64,000 nt of DNA from Emiliania huxleyi CCMP1516 (GCF_000372725.1 NW_005201287.1:465081-529080), one strand, 5' to 3'; shown: positions 41,470 through 52,116, numbered from the stretch's first letter. Program-made: numbers and translations. Notes: generated by a model from the letters alone, not told the origin.

Positions 41470-41699
41470 AGTTTGCTTGTACTCGTCGCCCTGAATGGTT
41501 GCCCAGGTTGTGGAGGACACGAAGCTAGGATCCCGGCGTGAACACGACTAACTGACGGATCCGCTCCTGACAGTGGCACGCGCCGCCTCTGTGGCGCGTG
41601 CGACTGTCTTTGTTTGAAGTTAAAAGTCGAATCAGAGCGGTGTGTCGGCGTTGTCCTCCATTTTCCTCCCCTGGGCCCCGTCCGGGACCGCTCCGGGAC
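41470..41699 (+). repeat. Dispersed repeat E, copy 2, left part
   Basis: Matches the first third of copy 1 (gtgaacacgactaactgacg, hairpin at 41569-41608, tttgaagttaaaagtcg) up to gaccgctccgggac, where the TIR element begins. The stretch before it (40888-41469) contains a CAG-repeat (41230-41260) and no supported gene. Confidence 0.85.
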
Positions 41700-42546
41700 T
41701 TGGGGCAAACGTAGATTTCCTGCCCAGCGTAAGGATATTTCTGTCATTTATTTCGTCTTTATTTCGTGCCCCACCACGGCAAATTTGCGAGAAATTTCTT
41801 CGCCCTCAAGTTTCGCCCCTTTCCGTTTCGCCCATGTTGGACACCCATGTTGGACCAGGCACCGTGCGGGCCTGCCGTGCCTTGCTTGAGCCGGCAGGCC
41901 CGCGCGGCAGTGATGGTGCGCCTCCGCGGAGAGGCTGACGCTGGTCATCGGTCAGCGGTCAGCGGTCATCGGTCACCGGTCAAGCAGGTCATCGGGCGTC
42001 AGTGTCATTCAGGCGTCAGTGTCATTCGCGTCAACCTTGCCACCAAAACCCACGCCAATCTCAACCTTCGAAAGCAATGAGCGACGACGACATGGACACG
42101 GAGTACCTCGCCACCCTGCAAGGTGCCGCTGCCGGCGATTCCGCACCGCAGGAGGAGACAACCATCCAGTCTGCGCCTGCCTCGCCAGTGCGAACCGAGG
42201 AAGCGCTGGAAGGCATCAAAGTCAACGACAAGATCCAGCACAAGGTGCTCAAGTTCCAAGGGCGCGTCGTGCAGCTCGGCTTCGCGGCGGAGCGTGTGTT
42301 CTCCATGCTCAAGTCAATGTTCGGCGACCAACAAATGGAGACCTTGGCAGATATCATCCAGACGGCCTTAATGCTCCGCATCAACGAGCGCCGCGTGGGC
42401 TGAGTGAGCACAGTATGATTGGGAACAGTACTCGTATATGAATAGTAGGATCTTGTCACGGGTATGGTAAATTTCCGGAAATTTCTCCTTCCGAACAAGC
42501 CTGTCATATTTCTCAAAATATTTCGGGAAATCTACGTCTGCCCCAA
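41700..42546. mobile_element. 847-bp TIR element nested in repeat E and carrying one gene
   Basis: Ends are TTGGGGCAAACGTAGATTTC (41700-) and its inverted partner (to 42546), with one mismatch in 21 bases. The flanks are the identical 8 bases tccgggac (41692-41699, 42547-42554). Removing the element and one copy of the duplication restores the uninterrupted sequence seen in repeat E copies 1 and 3. The interior holds ggtcatcggtcagc repeats (41943-41990) and the gene 42077-42403. An 8-base duplication fits hAT- or P-type transposition. Confidence 0.85.
42077..42403 (+). CDS. 108-residue acidic/helical protein inside the TIR element
   Basis: ATG 42077 to TGA 42403. The N-terminal 45 residues are acidic and low in structure (MSDDDMDTEYLATLQGAAAG, EETTIQSAPASPVRTEE). 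The C-terminal half is an amphipathic helical unit (GIKVNDKIQHKVLKFQGRVV, FGDQQMETLADIIQTALMLR). No transposase motif, zinc finger or DDE residues. It could be a captured host exon or an accessory protein of the element. Mixed composition and clean ends support a real gene. No family recognised. Confidence 0.6.
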   Translation: MSDDDMDTEYLATLQGAAAGDSAPQEETTIQSAPASPVRTEEALEGIKVNDKIQHKVLKFQGRVVQLGFAAERVFSMLKSMFGDQQMETLADIIQTALMLRINERRVG

Positions 42547-42870
42547 TCCGGGACGCACGCCGGCGAAGCACCATCAAGCTGCTGTACGGCCCCGGCATCG
42601 CCTCCCCTGGCTTAGCCAGAGTGAGAGATATTATGCACACGGTCTGTCTCTAATACTCATCGACACTCCACCTCCCAGAGCTCGTCCCGGTCCGCCACGG
42701 CCATCCTTGGCCTCCGGAGGGCCCCCGGCCGCGGCGCGGTGCGGCGGCGTCACAAATCCGACCACAGAGCACCGGGACGTGGTCGGGCGATCTGAGGTCC
42801 AACTAGGCGTATGCATTGCCTATCCAGGGCTATCACCTGGACCCATCAACAGGCGCCTGCGGCGCCGTGG
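42547..42870 (+). repeat. Dispersed repeat E, copy 2, right part
   Basis: Continues copy 1 from cgggacgcacgccggcgaag through gggctatcacctggac to aggcgcctgcggcgccgtgg. Together with 41470-41699 it makes one E copy split by the TIR element. Confidence 0.85.
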
Positions 42871-43098
42871 ATCTCTGCAACAAACTCTGCATGTGCATGT
42901 GCAGGCGGTAAAATTCTTTAAAGCGGGCCGAGAGACTGGAGCGCGAGAACGAAGAGAGACATGCTGTCTGAGGCCGTACGGCGTTTTTTTTCGAAAAAGA
43001 TATCACGTCGAAAAAGATATCACGCACCCAGTTCTCGCGTCGCGCTTGCCGCCGCGCCGCCCGGGGCCGTAAGTGCCGGGCCTGATCTGGAGCTCTTC

Positions 43099-43788
43099 AT
43101 GTTCCTACGGCTGATGTCGAGCGTCGTCGCCGCACCAGCGGAATCGCCGAGCCTCAAGCTGCTCGCGCTTCACGGCTACTCGCAGAATGGTGCCGTCTTT
43201 CGCGATCGCTCTGGCGGATTTCGGAAGCCGTTGAAGAAGCTGGGCGCGGAGCTGCTGTACGTGGACGGCCCATTCGGGTGCACCGCACAGGGTGAGGATG
43301 AGGTAGAGGCAGACGCGGACTTGGAGAAGCGGGCTTGGTGGCGCGGAGGATCTCGTCAGGAGACATACGTCGGCTGGCGTGAGTCGCGTGCGGCGCTCTG
43401 CTCCACGTGGCAGCGCGAACGGTGCGACGGAGTCCTTGGCTTTTCGCAAGGCGCAGCAGCTGCAGCGATGCTGTGCGCCGACCTCGAGCCGATGCCAAAG
43501 TTCGCCATCATCGTCTCTGGATTCGTGCCGAGAGACCGTGATGTAGCCTCATCCCTGCTCAAGGGCGGGCTGCCTGTCCCGTCCTTCCACCTCTTTGGCA
43601 GCACCGACACACTCGTTGAGCCCGATCGGTCACGGGCCTTGGCAGCGCTCTTCGAGAGCCCGACTGTCGTGGAGCACACTGGAGGCCACATGGTGCCCTC
43701 CTCTGCCCCAGTCCGGGAGCAGCTCGGCGCCTTTCTGCAATCGCTGGGCCTGGCACGCCCCGCGCGGACAGACACAGATTATCGGTGA
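43099..43788 (+). CDS. FSH1/OVCA2-family serine hydrolase
   Basis: Alpha/beta hydrolase. Signature steps: LKLLALHGYSQNGAVFRDRS (strand 1 and oxyanion loop), LLYVDGPFGC, nucleophile elbow GVLGFSQGAAAA, SFHLFGSTDTLVEPDRS with the acid residue, and VVEHTGGHMVP with the catalytic His. All three members of the Ser-Asp-His triad are present. ATG 43099 (MFLRLMSS) is preferred; an in-frame ATG at 42961 would add a basic N-terminal extension and starts 90 bases after repeat E. Length about 229 residues, normal for the family. Substrate unknown, probably a short-chain ester. Confidence 0.85.
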   Translation: MFLRLMSSVVAAPAESPSLKLLALHGYSQNGAVFRDRSGGFRKPLKKLGAELLYVDGPFGCTAQGEDEVEADADLEKRAWWRGGSRQETYVGWRESRAALCSTWQRERCDGVLGFSQGAAAAAMLCADLEPMPKFAIIVSGFVPRDRDVASSLLKGGLPVPSFHLFGSTDTLVEPDRSRALAALFESPTVVEHTGGHMVPSSAPVREQLGAFLQSLGLARPARTDTDYR

Positions 43789-44597
43789 CATCGGAGAGAG
43801 GAGAGGTTGACCGACTTGCCGGAGCGGTTCTAGGTGGACGGAGAGGTCCGTATGGGGTATGGCGTTGGCGTGGTACACGACTAAGGTCACGAGGGAAATT
43901 TCGCGCGACGGGTGTGTGTGTACGACGATTTCATTCTCTTACTATCATTTCGTGCTGGTTTTTTGTCTCAGAGTGAGAGAGACCGACGCGTGACGGCGTG
44001 AGAGCAACGGCCAACGCGCCCCCGTGAAGCCCCCCGTCGACGCGCTGTCGAGCAGCCTCGTCCCCTCGCAAACCGCACTCTCACACACGCGCACACAAGG
44101 TGACGCGCAACTACAGCACCACCTGGCACGCGCACACCATACAGCGACAGCTATCTAACGTTAGGCACCTGAGCACACTCACACCCACCCGTCGCACGCA
44201 CGCGCCCCACTGTGTAATGGCGCGCCGGCCGTACAACACAGTACCGTCTGACTCCACGCCTGCTGCGCTCGCCCCGCGTGCTCTCTTTTGAGCCCCCTCC
44301 CCTCTTCCTCACCGTACCGCATCCCCCCCCCCCCCCCCCTCCCCCCCGCCCCCGGGGTAGGCACGAGAGGCACGAGAGGCACGAGAGGCACGAGAGCGCG
44401 CCTCCCGTGCCACGCAAGTGCCTCCCTTCCCGCCGCCTCTCTCCCCGAGCACCGACCGCCGGCGCCAGCCCCCCGGCCGCCCGCAGCTGCTCAGAGCGAG
44501 GTCTCGGCCTCTGTCGAGGCGGGACGAGGAAGGGTACGTACAGCCCCCCCCCCCCCCCAGGAGGGGAGGGGAGGGGGGGGAGGGGCTGCTGGAGAAG

Positions 44598-44772
44598 GGC
44601 CTCTCCGCCTCCGTCCCTCACTTGTCCCTCAATTGGCCCTCACTTGGCCCTCACTTGTCCCTCACTTGTCCCTCACTTGTCCCTCACTTGTCCCTCATTT
44701 GTCCCTCACTTGTCCCTCACTTGTCCCTCACTTGTCCCTCACTTGTCCCTCACTTGTCCGACACTTGTCCGT
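44598..44772 (+). repeat. TTGTCCCTCAC minisatellite
   Basis: About 15 copies of an 11-base unit at the 3' end of the DGQHR gene, probably intronic. Confidence 0.92.
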
Positions 44773-47127
44773 CCGCGTGCAGCCACTCGAGCCCGAGGCC
44801 GAGGAAGAAGCCCTCGCGCCTCGCCTAGGTGTAGTGGGGGGGGGGAGGGGGAGGGGGGGAGAGGGAGGGGGGGGGGTCGCTCCAAGGATAGCGAGGAGGG
44901 AGGCGCGCTCGATCTCGGTGGTATCTCGGTGGTGATCTCGGTGGTGATCTCGGTGGTGATCTCGGTGGTGATCTCGGTGGTGATCTCGGTGGTGATCTCG
45001 GTGGTGATCTCGGTGGTGATCTCGGTGGTGATCTCGGTGGTGATCTCGGGGGAGATCTCGGTGGTGATCTCGGGGTGATCTCGGGGGAGATCTCGCCTTG
45101 TCGAGGACGGCATCCGAGTAGCGAGGCCTGGGGCCAGCGCCGCGCCATCCCTCGTCGGGCCGCGCCGCGAGCGACTCGTTGGTCTGCAGAGAGGGACCCG
45201 AGGTGAGCCGAGAGGCGGCCGAGAGGAGCCGAGAGGAGCCGAGAGGAGCCGAGAGGAGCCGAGAGGAGCCGAGAGGGGCCGAGAGGGGCCGAGATTGCCC
45301 GAGATTGCCCGAGATTGCCCAGATGGGGAGGCTCGTGTACGTCTGGAGCAGCCAGGCCACACGAGCTCTTCGGAGGAGGTGACCTCGCGCCATCTCGGCC
45401 GATCTCGGCCAATCTCCGCAAGCCGCCTGCAGCAGCCACGCCACCAGCTCGGCCGAGGAGGAGATGTCTCGCCGCTGCAGCAGCGCCGCCTTGTGCAGCT
45501 CGTTGCGCAGCGCGTCCACATTCAGGTGCGGCGCGCGGCACGACGTCGACGGCTTGAACATGGCGGGGAACTGCGCGCGCAGCGACTCTGCCGCCTGCGT
45601 CAACCGCTTGCTGGTGCTCATCAATGACCAGGCGCTGACTAGGAATGACCAGGCGCTGACTAGGCGCATGGTTCCGCCTGCGTGATGATTGCGGCCTCCT
45701 CCTCGCCCGCACCGCCCTGGTCCTGCGGCGGGGAGGACCAACGCGATGAACAGCTGTAGGTGGTGCTCGCTGGGGGGGCGACGAGGACGAGATATGGGGA
45801 GGTGTGGGGAGGTGTGGGGAGGTGTGGGGAGGTGTGGGGAGGTGTGGGGAGATTTGGGAAGGTGTGGGCAGATTTGGGAAGATTGGAGGACGGGCCTGCG
45901 GCAGGTCGACCAGCGTGACCGGCTCCACCTTGTTGATCTCGGTGAAGAGCTCGCGCACCTGTCCACAACCGCAGCTGTGAAGAGACGCCGTTCACACCCT
46001 CGAGCCGGACGCGGGGTCGCGCACCTCTCTCTCGCCCATCGGCTGGTACACCTGCCGAGATTGCGCGAGATGAGCCGAGATTGCGCGAGATCTCGCCGAG
46101 ATGGCAGGCGAGATCTCGCCCAGAGGCCGGCACGCACGCGTTCGGCCTCGTGACTCGGACGTGGCTCGGAAGTGGCTCGGACGTGGCTCGGAAGTGGCTC
46201 GGAAGTGGCTCGGAAGTGTCTAGGCTCGGAAGTGTCTAGTGTCGCCTCCACCAGCACCCTCGCGAGGTCGGGGCGCAGCTTGCCCTTGGAGGAGAGCACG
46301 TGCGCCGCGCCCAGCCGGTGCTGCCCGTCCACAACCATCCCGATCGACCCGCACCCGCCGCCGTCCGCCCCGCCGCCCGCCCCGCCGCCCCCGCCGCCCC
46401 CCCCGCTCTCCACCACGCAGATCGAGCCGGGCCAGCCAGCCACGCTCGAGCGCTGCTTTGCCTTTGCGATGAGCTCGGCTCGCTCTGCACGGAAGGCGCG
46501 CTGCTTGTGCCACGTGCTCGTGCCGGCCCAGAGGGTGGTTGGCGAAGCAGAGTACAGCCGCTTGTGCCCGTCGTCTCGCAGCAGCTCCCCAAACACCGGG
46601 TGGGCGCCGCTCGCGGCATCGCCTCCAAGCGCGGCGTTCGCGTCGGCGACGATCTGCGCGGCCACCAGCGCGGCCTCCTCCTGGGCGGCGGCCATCTGTT
46701 GCTGCTCCTGGGTGGCGGCACGGCCCAGCTTTTTCGCCACCGACCGCTGCTCCAGCTCGCCGTACTTGAGCCGTCCCACCATCGCCTCGAGCTCCGCCTT
46801 TGACGCCTCGACCTCCGCCTGCAGCTCCGCCACGCGGCGCGACTCGCCCTCCGCCTGATCGCGCATGCCCCGCAGCTGTGCCGACACGCTCGGAAGCTGC
46901 TGCGCCTCACGCCGCGCGGCGCGCAGCTCCTCGGCCGTCCGCGACAGCTCGAGCTGCACGTCGGCCGTCTTGTCCTTGTGCTGCCGGAGCTCGAGCGCCT
47001 CACGCGTGACGGCGCTCAGCGCGCTCTCCTTGCCCTTGAGCGCCGTGCTCAATTTCTGCATCTCGACCGTGAGGCGCTTCACCTGGCCCTGGGCTTGCTC
47101 GAGCTCGGCGGAAGCGGCCACGCCCAT
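44740..47127 (-). CDS. Coiled-coil protein with DGQHR/ParB-like domain, many introns
   Basis: ATG 47127. Residues 5-165 form a coiled coil (ELEQAQGQVKRLTVEMQKLS onward). Next come HPVFGELLRDDGHKRLYSAS and VVDGQHRLGAAHVLSSKGKL, the DGQHR signature of ParB-like nucleotide-binding folds. Later exons give YQPMGERE-VRELFTEINKV, TLVDLPQ-DQGGAGEEEAAI, ITQ-AAESLRAQFPAMFK and NELHKAALLQRRDI. The last parts are RPRYSDAVLDK-ARREGFFLGLGLEWLH. The FTEIN/EPVTL order fits DGQHR proteins known from bacterial DNA-modification loci. Introns start GAG|GCGACA (46245), CAG|GCCCGT, CAG|GCGGAA and AAG|GCGAGA, each ending AG|, with minisatellites inside. The 3' end past about 44760 is unresolved. Confidence 0.6.
44929..45095 (+). 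repeat. GATCTCGGTGGT minisatellite
   Basis: About 13 copies of a 12-base unit (gatctcggtggt, gatctcggggga) in the intron before the ARREGFF exon of the DGQHR gene. Confidence 0.93.
45205..45320 (+). repeat. GAGAGGAGCC / GAGATTGCCC minisatellite
   Basis: About eight gagaggagcc units changing to gagaggggcc and then gagattgccc, all 10 bases long. It lies in an intron of the DGQHR gene. The last form is the same unit as in the NUP210 intron at 17009. Confidence 0.92.
45791..45870 (+). repeat. GGTGTGGGGA minisatellite
   Basis: Seven or eight copies of the same 10-base unit as at 1-366, again within a minus-strand intron. Confidence 0.9.
46150..46240 (+). repeat. GGCTCGGAAGT minisatellite
   Basis: About eight 11-base units (ggctcggaagt, ggctcggacgt) in the intron that opens with GAG|GCGACAC at 46245. 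Confidence 0.9.
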
Positions 47128-47761
47128 GGCGGGGGCTCAGGAGGTGGCGGTTAGATCTATCGTTGCACCTCTAAAAAGAATTCGATCGACTCTCACAGCA
47201 CACTGGCACGACAAAAGCGCGGACTGGCACACACACCGGCTCACCACCGGAGCCGCCTAAGCGACTCCGTTAAGAACGGCAATGCCCTCCGCACCATGCA
47301 CAATGCCGCTCTCCCCGCACGCTAGCTCGTTCACCGTCTGCCACGCCACAGCGGTGGGGGGGAGGCCTGACAAACGCTGCATTTGCAGGCCGTGCCAATT
47401 CTTGGTTGTTAGGAGGAGCGAACTGCTCCCTCCTCCCTCGCACAACACTGGCTGGGCACGGGACTGGCGCGCACTGGCACTAACACAGGTACACCACGGG
47501 CGACGTGGTTGGGCGCTCGCACGGCCGTGTGGGCGGGCGCAGCTCACTTGATGCGGGCCTCGGTGTGCAGCGGCGCGGTGCGGAGCAGCGCCGAGGCCGC
47601 GAGCGAGCGCGGCGACGCTGAGGCGAAGGCAGCTCGCATGTCGATACCCCCGGTCGCAAAGAAGAAAAACTGAGAGCCAAAAAAATCCTCCCGTGAAAAG
47701 AAACCCGGCGTTATACAGAAAGAAATCGAAAGAGAACCCGCACGATGTAACAGATCGCGCC

Positions 47762-49311
47762 ATGTCCTCCAGCGTTGAGAAGCGGGCTATTGCAGAGCGT
47801 GCGGTGGCTGAGAGAGCCGCGCTGGTGCAAGCTGCGTTGGCGAGGGCGGCTGCATTGCAGCGGGCGGCCGTGCTGAAGGGAGCTGGTGCAGGGCCGGCAT
47901 TGGCAGAGGGTGCCGCGCTGGTCAAGGCGGCGTTGGCGAGGGCGGCTGCATTGCAGCAGGCGAACGCACGAAAGGCGGTAGATGTAGCTGCTGAGGCCGC
48001 AGTTCTTGGCACGGCAGATGAGCTGGCGAGCACGAAGGTGGATGGTTCATGCAACGAGAGGCAGGAGGACGCTAGTGCCCAGGCAACCGCAGCCCCTCCT
48101 GCCCCAGCAGAGCCGGCAGCCGCCCTCCCCTCCGCCACCGATCTCGGCGTGGACGAGGAGAGGCTAGAGCAGTGGCGCAAGTTCGGCGGCGGCGACCTGG
48201 AGCCGGTCGTCGCGAGCGGCGCCGTCGCCCTCCTCGACGCTCGGTGGATCATCAGCCACGCCGAGGCGGGCGGCGCCCTCACACACCGCCAGGCGCTGCC
48301 CAAAGAGGCCTTCCTCTCCCTCGCTGACCTCGTCGAGGCGACCACCAGCCCCTTTTCCCTTCCCGTCGCCGCGCTCTCCTACCCGTGGCTGACCAAGGAC
48401 CACCCCGACCCGCGCGGAGCCAACCTCGCCCGCGTCGCAAGGGCGCTCAAGGCCCTGCTCACCTCCCCGTACATCCCGCGGCTCGGCGTCTTTTGGGACT
48501 TCGGTTCGCTGCACCAGCACCCCGACCCCGCCAACGGCGTCATGCGCACCGAGGAGCAGAACGCGCTCTTCAAGCAGGGGCTGGGCTGCCTCGGCACGCT
48601 CTACTCCCACCCGAAGGCATACGTGCTGCGGCTGACCTCCTTCCCGGACGGCCACAAGGCGGAGGACCAGGCCGAGGGCACCAACGTGGCCAAGTACTTT
48701 GACCGCGGCTGGTGCTTCACCGAGCAGAGCTGGGCGAGCCTGACTAAGGCCAGCCTCCTCTCGCTCGACCTCGGCAAGATGCGCGACGGCGAGGAGTACA
48801 ACTGGTCCAGCCTCACCGCCGACTGCACCCAGGCCGGCGGCCGGCGCCCTCCGCTGCATCCGGCTCGGTTTGCGGCGGAGCTGGAGACGAAGAGCTTCAC
48901 CAACGGCAAGGACGACAAGCCGCTTGTGAAGCGGCTGTACCAGGCCGCCTTCGAGGAGCAGTTTGGCAAGGCGACCGAGCTGGACTACGGCCGCCTCGGC
49001 TGGGGCGACGCGGAGGCGGCGCAGCTGGCGGAGGTCCTCGCGAGCGGGGCAGCGCCGCGGCTCGAGACGCTCTATCTCCAAGACAACAAGATTGGTGTCG
49101 AGGGCTGCAAGGCGCTGGCCGCCGCCCTCAAGGAGGGGGCCGCCCCGAGCTTGAAGGCGCGAGACGCCACCCCTCGCCACACGCCCCTCCCCCGCCCAAT
49201 GCTCATCACTGCGACTCCCCTCGCTTGCAGAAGCTCGAGGTGGGCTGGGAGAACAGGGAGCAGCCTGAGCTGGTGGCCGTGTGCGAGGAGCGCGGCATCG
49301 AGCTGGTCTGA
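47762..49311 (+). CDS. Protein with WCFTEQ-type domain and leucine-rich repeats
   Basis: ATG 47762; intron 49157-49230 (AAG|GCGCGA to TTGCAG|AAG, GC-AG); stop 49311. An Ala-rich N-terminus contains two near-identical copies of ALVQAALARAAALQRA. The middle domain has ALSYPWLTKDHPDPRGANLA, LGVFWDFGSLHQHPDP and YFDRGWCFTEQSWASL. This is a family I associate with marine algae and dinoflagellates, remotely like HET/TIR-type domains in its 'Y-x-D-R-G-W-C' step. The C-terminus has RNI-type leucine-rich repeats (AAPRLETLYLQDNKIGVEGC, KALAAALKEGAAPSL) and ends GWENREQPELVAVCEERGIE. Role unknown. 47128-47761 shows no other gene. Confidence 0.72.
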
Positions 49312-50339
49312 GCCTCTCCAGCCCCGGCCGGGGCGCGGGGCACGGGGCGACCGCCGCGCGAGCACGGCAGAGAGCGACAGACCGCTCGGTTGTGGAGCAC
49401 GACGTACGGGGTACGGCTTTACAGCGACGGTGGGGGCTGGGAGGGGGCGCGCGCGCAGGTATTTAGTGTCTCTCCCCCCCCCCCCCCCCTAATCGCTTTG
49501 TGTACGTGCAAGCCAAAAACGGGATTTTTTGGGCAAGGCGTCTATTCGGTGCTCTGCACGTTAGAGCGTGCGGCAGGCGTGCGGCAGGCACCTGCCGGAC
49601 GCAAATGGGGCCGCCTGGTGGCCTCCGAGCGCCAGCCGAAGCAACCCTCGTCGTGCCCCGACACCCCCCCGACTCATGATGTGCCGCTCTTGCCTGTGTG
49701 GCCGCTGACGGCGGGACCCCGTGCGCGGCTGCGCCGCAATCTCGTCACTGCCGTCGTCACACCTGTCCACAGATGCGACGGGTGCCTGTCCGACCGCGAC
49801 AAACAGGCCTCGTTGCGGATCGCCAGCCCGCCCGTTGCCTCCGCAGACGCCCAGCTAGCCGAATCGTCGTTACCTTCCGCAGACCGACTTCGCGAGCGAG
49901 CGGGCGCGTTCTAGATGACGGTCACGCCCAACTCACCGGCCTTGTGGCCTGAAACCGATTCTGAGCCCTGCCTCCCCCGAGCGGGTATGGCCGCTGCCCG
50001 GCGGCCCGCGGTACGATTCGGTCCCGCCACCTCCCCGCCGTCCCGGTTCCCGCAGGTGAATTAATGCGAGTTCGCCACCCTCCTCGCCGCCCTCTCCGCC
50101 ACTGTCGCCTCCGCGCTCTCCTCCGCCGTCGCCGCCGCCCTCGCCTCCACCGCCCTCTCCGCCACCCTCCCCGCGGCCTTCTCCACCGCCCTCTCCGCCG
50201 CTCTCTCCTCCGCCGTCGCCGCCGCCCTCGCCGCTGCCGTTGCCGCCGCACTCCTCCCCGCTGCCGCCCTCACCCTCCCCGCCGTGCCGTCGGTCTCGCC
50301 GTCGCCTTCTTCCGTGTCGCTGTCGCCGCTCCGCCGTCC
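49312..50339. other. No supported gene
   Basis: Contains a C-run (49477-49489) and, from about 50080, triplet-rich ctccgcc sequence leading into the satellite. Open frames on both strands here are compositional. Confidence 0.5.
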
Positions 50340-51105
50340 GTGTCGCCGTCGCCGCCTCGGATCCGTCCGTGTCGCCTTCGCCGCCTCCGTCCGTGTCGCC
50401 TTCGCCGCCTCCGTCCGTGTCGCCGTCGCCGCTGCCTTCCTCCGTTTCGCCATCCCTGCCGCCGATCTCACCTTTGCCGCCTCAATCCATGTCGCCGTCG
50501 CCGTCGCCGCCGTCGGTCTCGCTTTCGCCGCCTCTGTCCTCGTCGCCGTCGCCGCCGCCGCCGTTGGAATCGCTCTCCCCGCCGCCGTCGGTCGTGTCGA
50601 CTTCGCCGCCTCCGTCCGTGTCGCCGTCGCCGCTGCCTTCCTCCGTCTCGCCCTCCCCGCAGCAAGCTCGCTTGCCGTCGCCGTCGCCGCCATCGGTCTC
50701 GCTTTCGCCGCCTCCGTCCGTGTCGCCGTCGCCGCCTCCGTCCGTGTCGCCGTCGCCGCCTCCGTCCGTGTCGCCGTCGCCGCTGCCTTCCTCCGTCTCG
50801 CCCTCCCCGCAGCAAGCTCGCTTGCCGTCGCCGTCGCAGCCATCGGTCTCGCTTTCGCCGCCTCCGTCCGTGTCGCCGTCGCCGCCTCCGTCCGTGTCGC
50901 CGTCGCCGCCTCCGTCCGTGTCGCCGTCGCCGCTGCCTTCCTCCGTCTCGCCCTCCCCGCAGCAAGCTCGCTTGCCGTCGCCGTCGCCGCCATCGGTCTC
51001 GCTTTCGCCGCCTCCGTCCGTGTCGCCGTCGCCGCCTCCGCCGTCGGATTCGCCTTTGTCGCCTGCTCCGTCCGTGTCGCCCTCGCCGCCGTCACATTTC
51101 GGCAT
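50340..51105. repeat. Hierarchical satellite, 24-bp units in 150-bp blocks
   Basis: The unit tccgtccgtgtcgccgtcgccgcc repeats. Three 150-base blocks starting near 50638, 50788 and 50938 share the spacer ctccccgcagcaagctcgct. On the plus strand one frame reads Ser-Pro-rich (SPSPPPSVSPSPPP), like a hydroxyproline-rich cell-surface protein; on the minus strand another reads Asp/Gly/Thr-rich. I cannot say which, if any, is translated. Just beyond it, minus-strand MAGGCTAVCIKKNLHMWKLC (about 51110-51170) is less repetitive and could be the start of a minus-strand gene. Confidence 0.8.
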
Positions 51106-52116
51106 ATACACAGTTTCCACATGTGCAAGTTCTTCTTGATGCACACGGCGGTGCAGCCCCCGGCCATAGCGGGCAACTCAAGGCATCGACGCTCTCGCCG
51201 AAGCCCCTGTGCACTGTCCGGCACTTGCCGCCGTTTTATTCGGCGCAATGGCCGGCGTTGAAGCTCCGAACCCAGGCGCAGCCGAGCCCATTTCTTTCAG
51301 AGACAATACCAACAACCTCTTTCACTCATTCTTAAAACAGTACCGGCCGGGATTTCGAAGATAGTGCTAAAATGGATACCTGCCTGGAGAATGGCATTTA
51401 ATTTCGCGGACCGGCTCTTAACAATCAGGTCATGTCACCGCTTAATGTGCATGTGCGTGGCCTACGTCAGAGACCAAGTGACCAGCCGTCCCGGGCAATT
51501 TGTGACCCGTCTACGCCCTCGCGCCTCGGGCGCGGCCGGCCGCCCGGCCGGCTGCCCCGTTGACTTCCCCGCCGCGCGCTACGCGTTCGTGCTACGCGTT
51601 CGTTCGCAGTAATCTGGCTTAGTTCAGAGAGGTCGGGTCGTCTCTATGCGTATCACAGCGCGGCGCTGGCCTGCGCAAAGGCGGGCATGTAGTCGAATCA
51701 ATCAATCATCCATCCCGACATTTGATGTTAGTGGCAAAACCGCGGAACCGAAAATGGCGTTTAATTTTGCGCACCTGCTGTCCGCCGCCTGCGGCGGCGC
51801 TGCGCGCCGCCTACGCGCGCTGCGCGCGCGTTTTCTCTCTCTTTTTCTGTCTTTTTCACAGTGTAATTTTACCGAAAAAATGCCATTTTTTGCACCTCGC
51901 CAGGGCCATAAGTCACACCCAAACGGCTCCTGTGACGACAAGCCCCGGGTCCCTCATCGCGGCTGACTCGGCTGACGTCTAGCTCTACAGCCCGTTCCAC
52001 CACGTTAGCCGCCTCGCGTCGTCGTCGAGCGGGTCGCAGCCAGGGTGCCAGGCCCATCGCCTGGTCACAGCGGCGGGGCGGCGTGAGGGAGGGCATCTCG
52101 AGGCGCCGACATCGTG

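Noticed and set aside
42964..43098. Upstream start at 42961 for the FSH1 hydrolase as an organelle presequence
   Set aside because: Possible, but the extension is AT-richer than the gene and contains a duplicated aaaaagatatcacg unit; the ATG at 43099 gives normal family length.
44728..47127. A single-exon 799-residue protein
   Set aside because: The frame stays open through several minisatellite introns by chance of composition; the real protein is the spliced DGQHR product.
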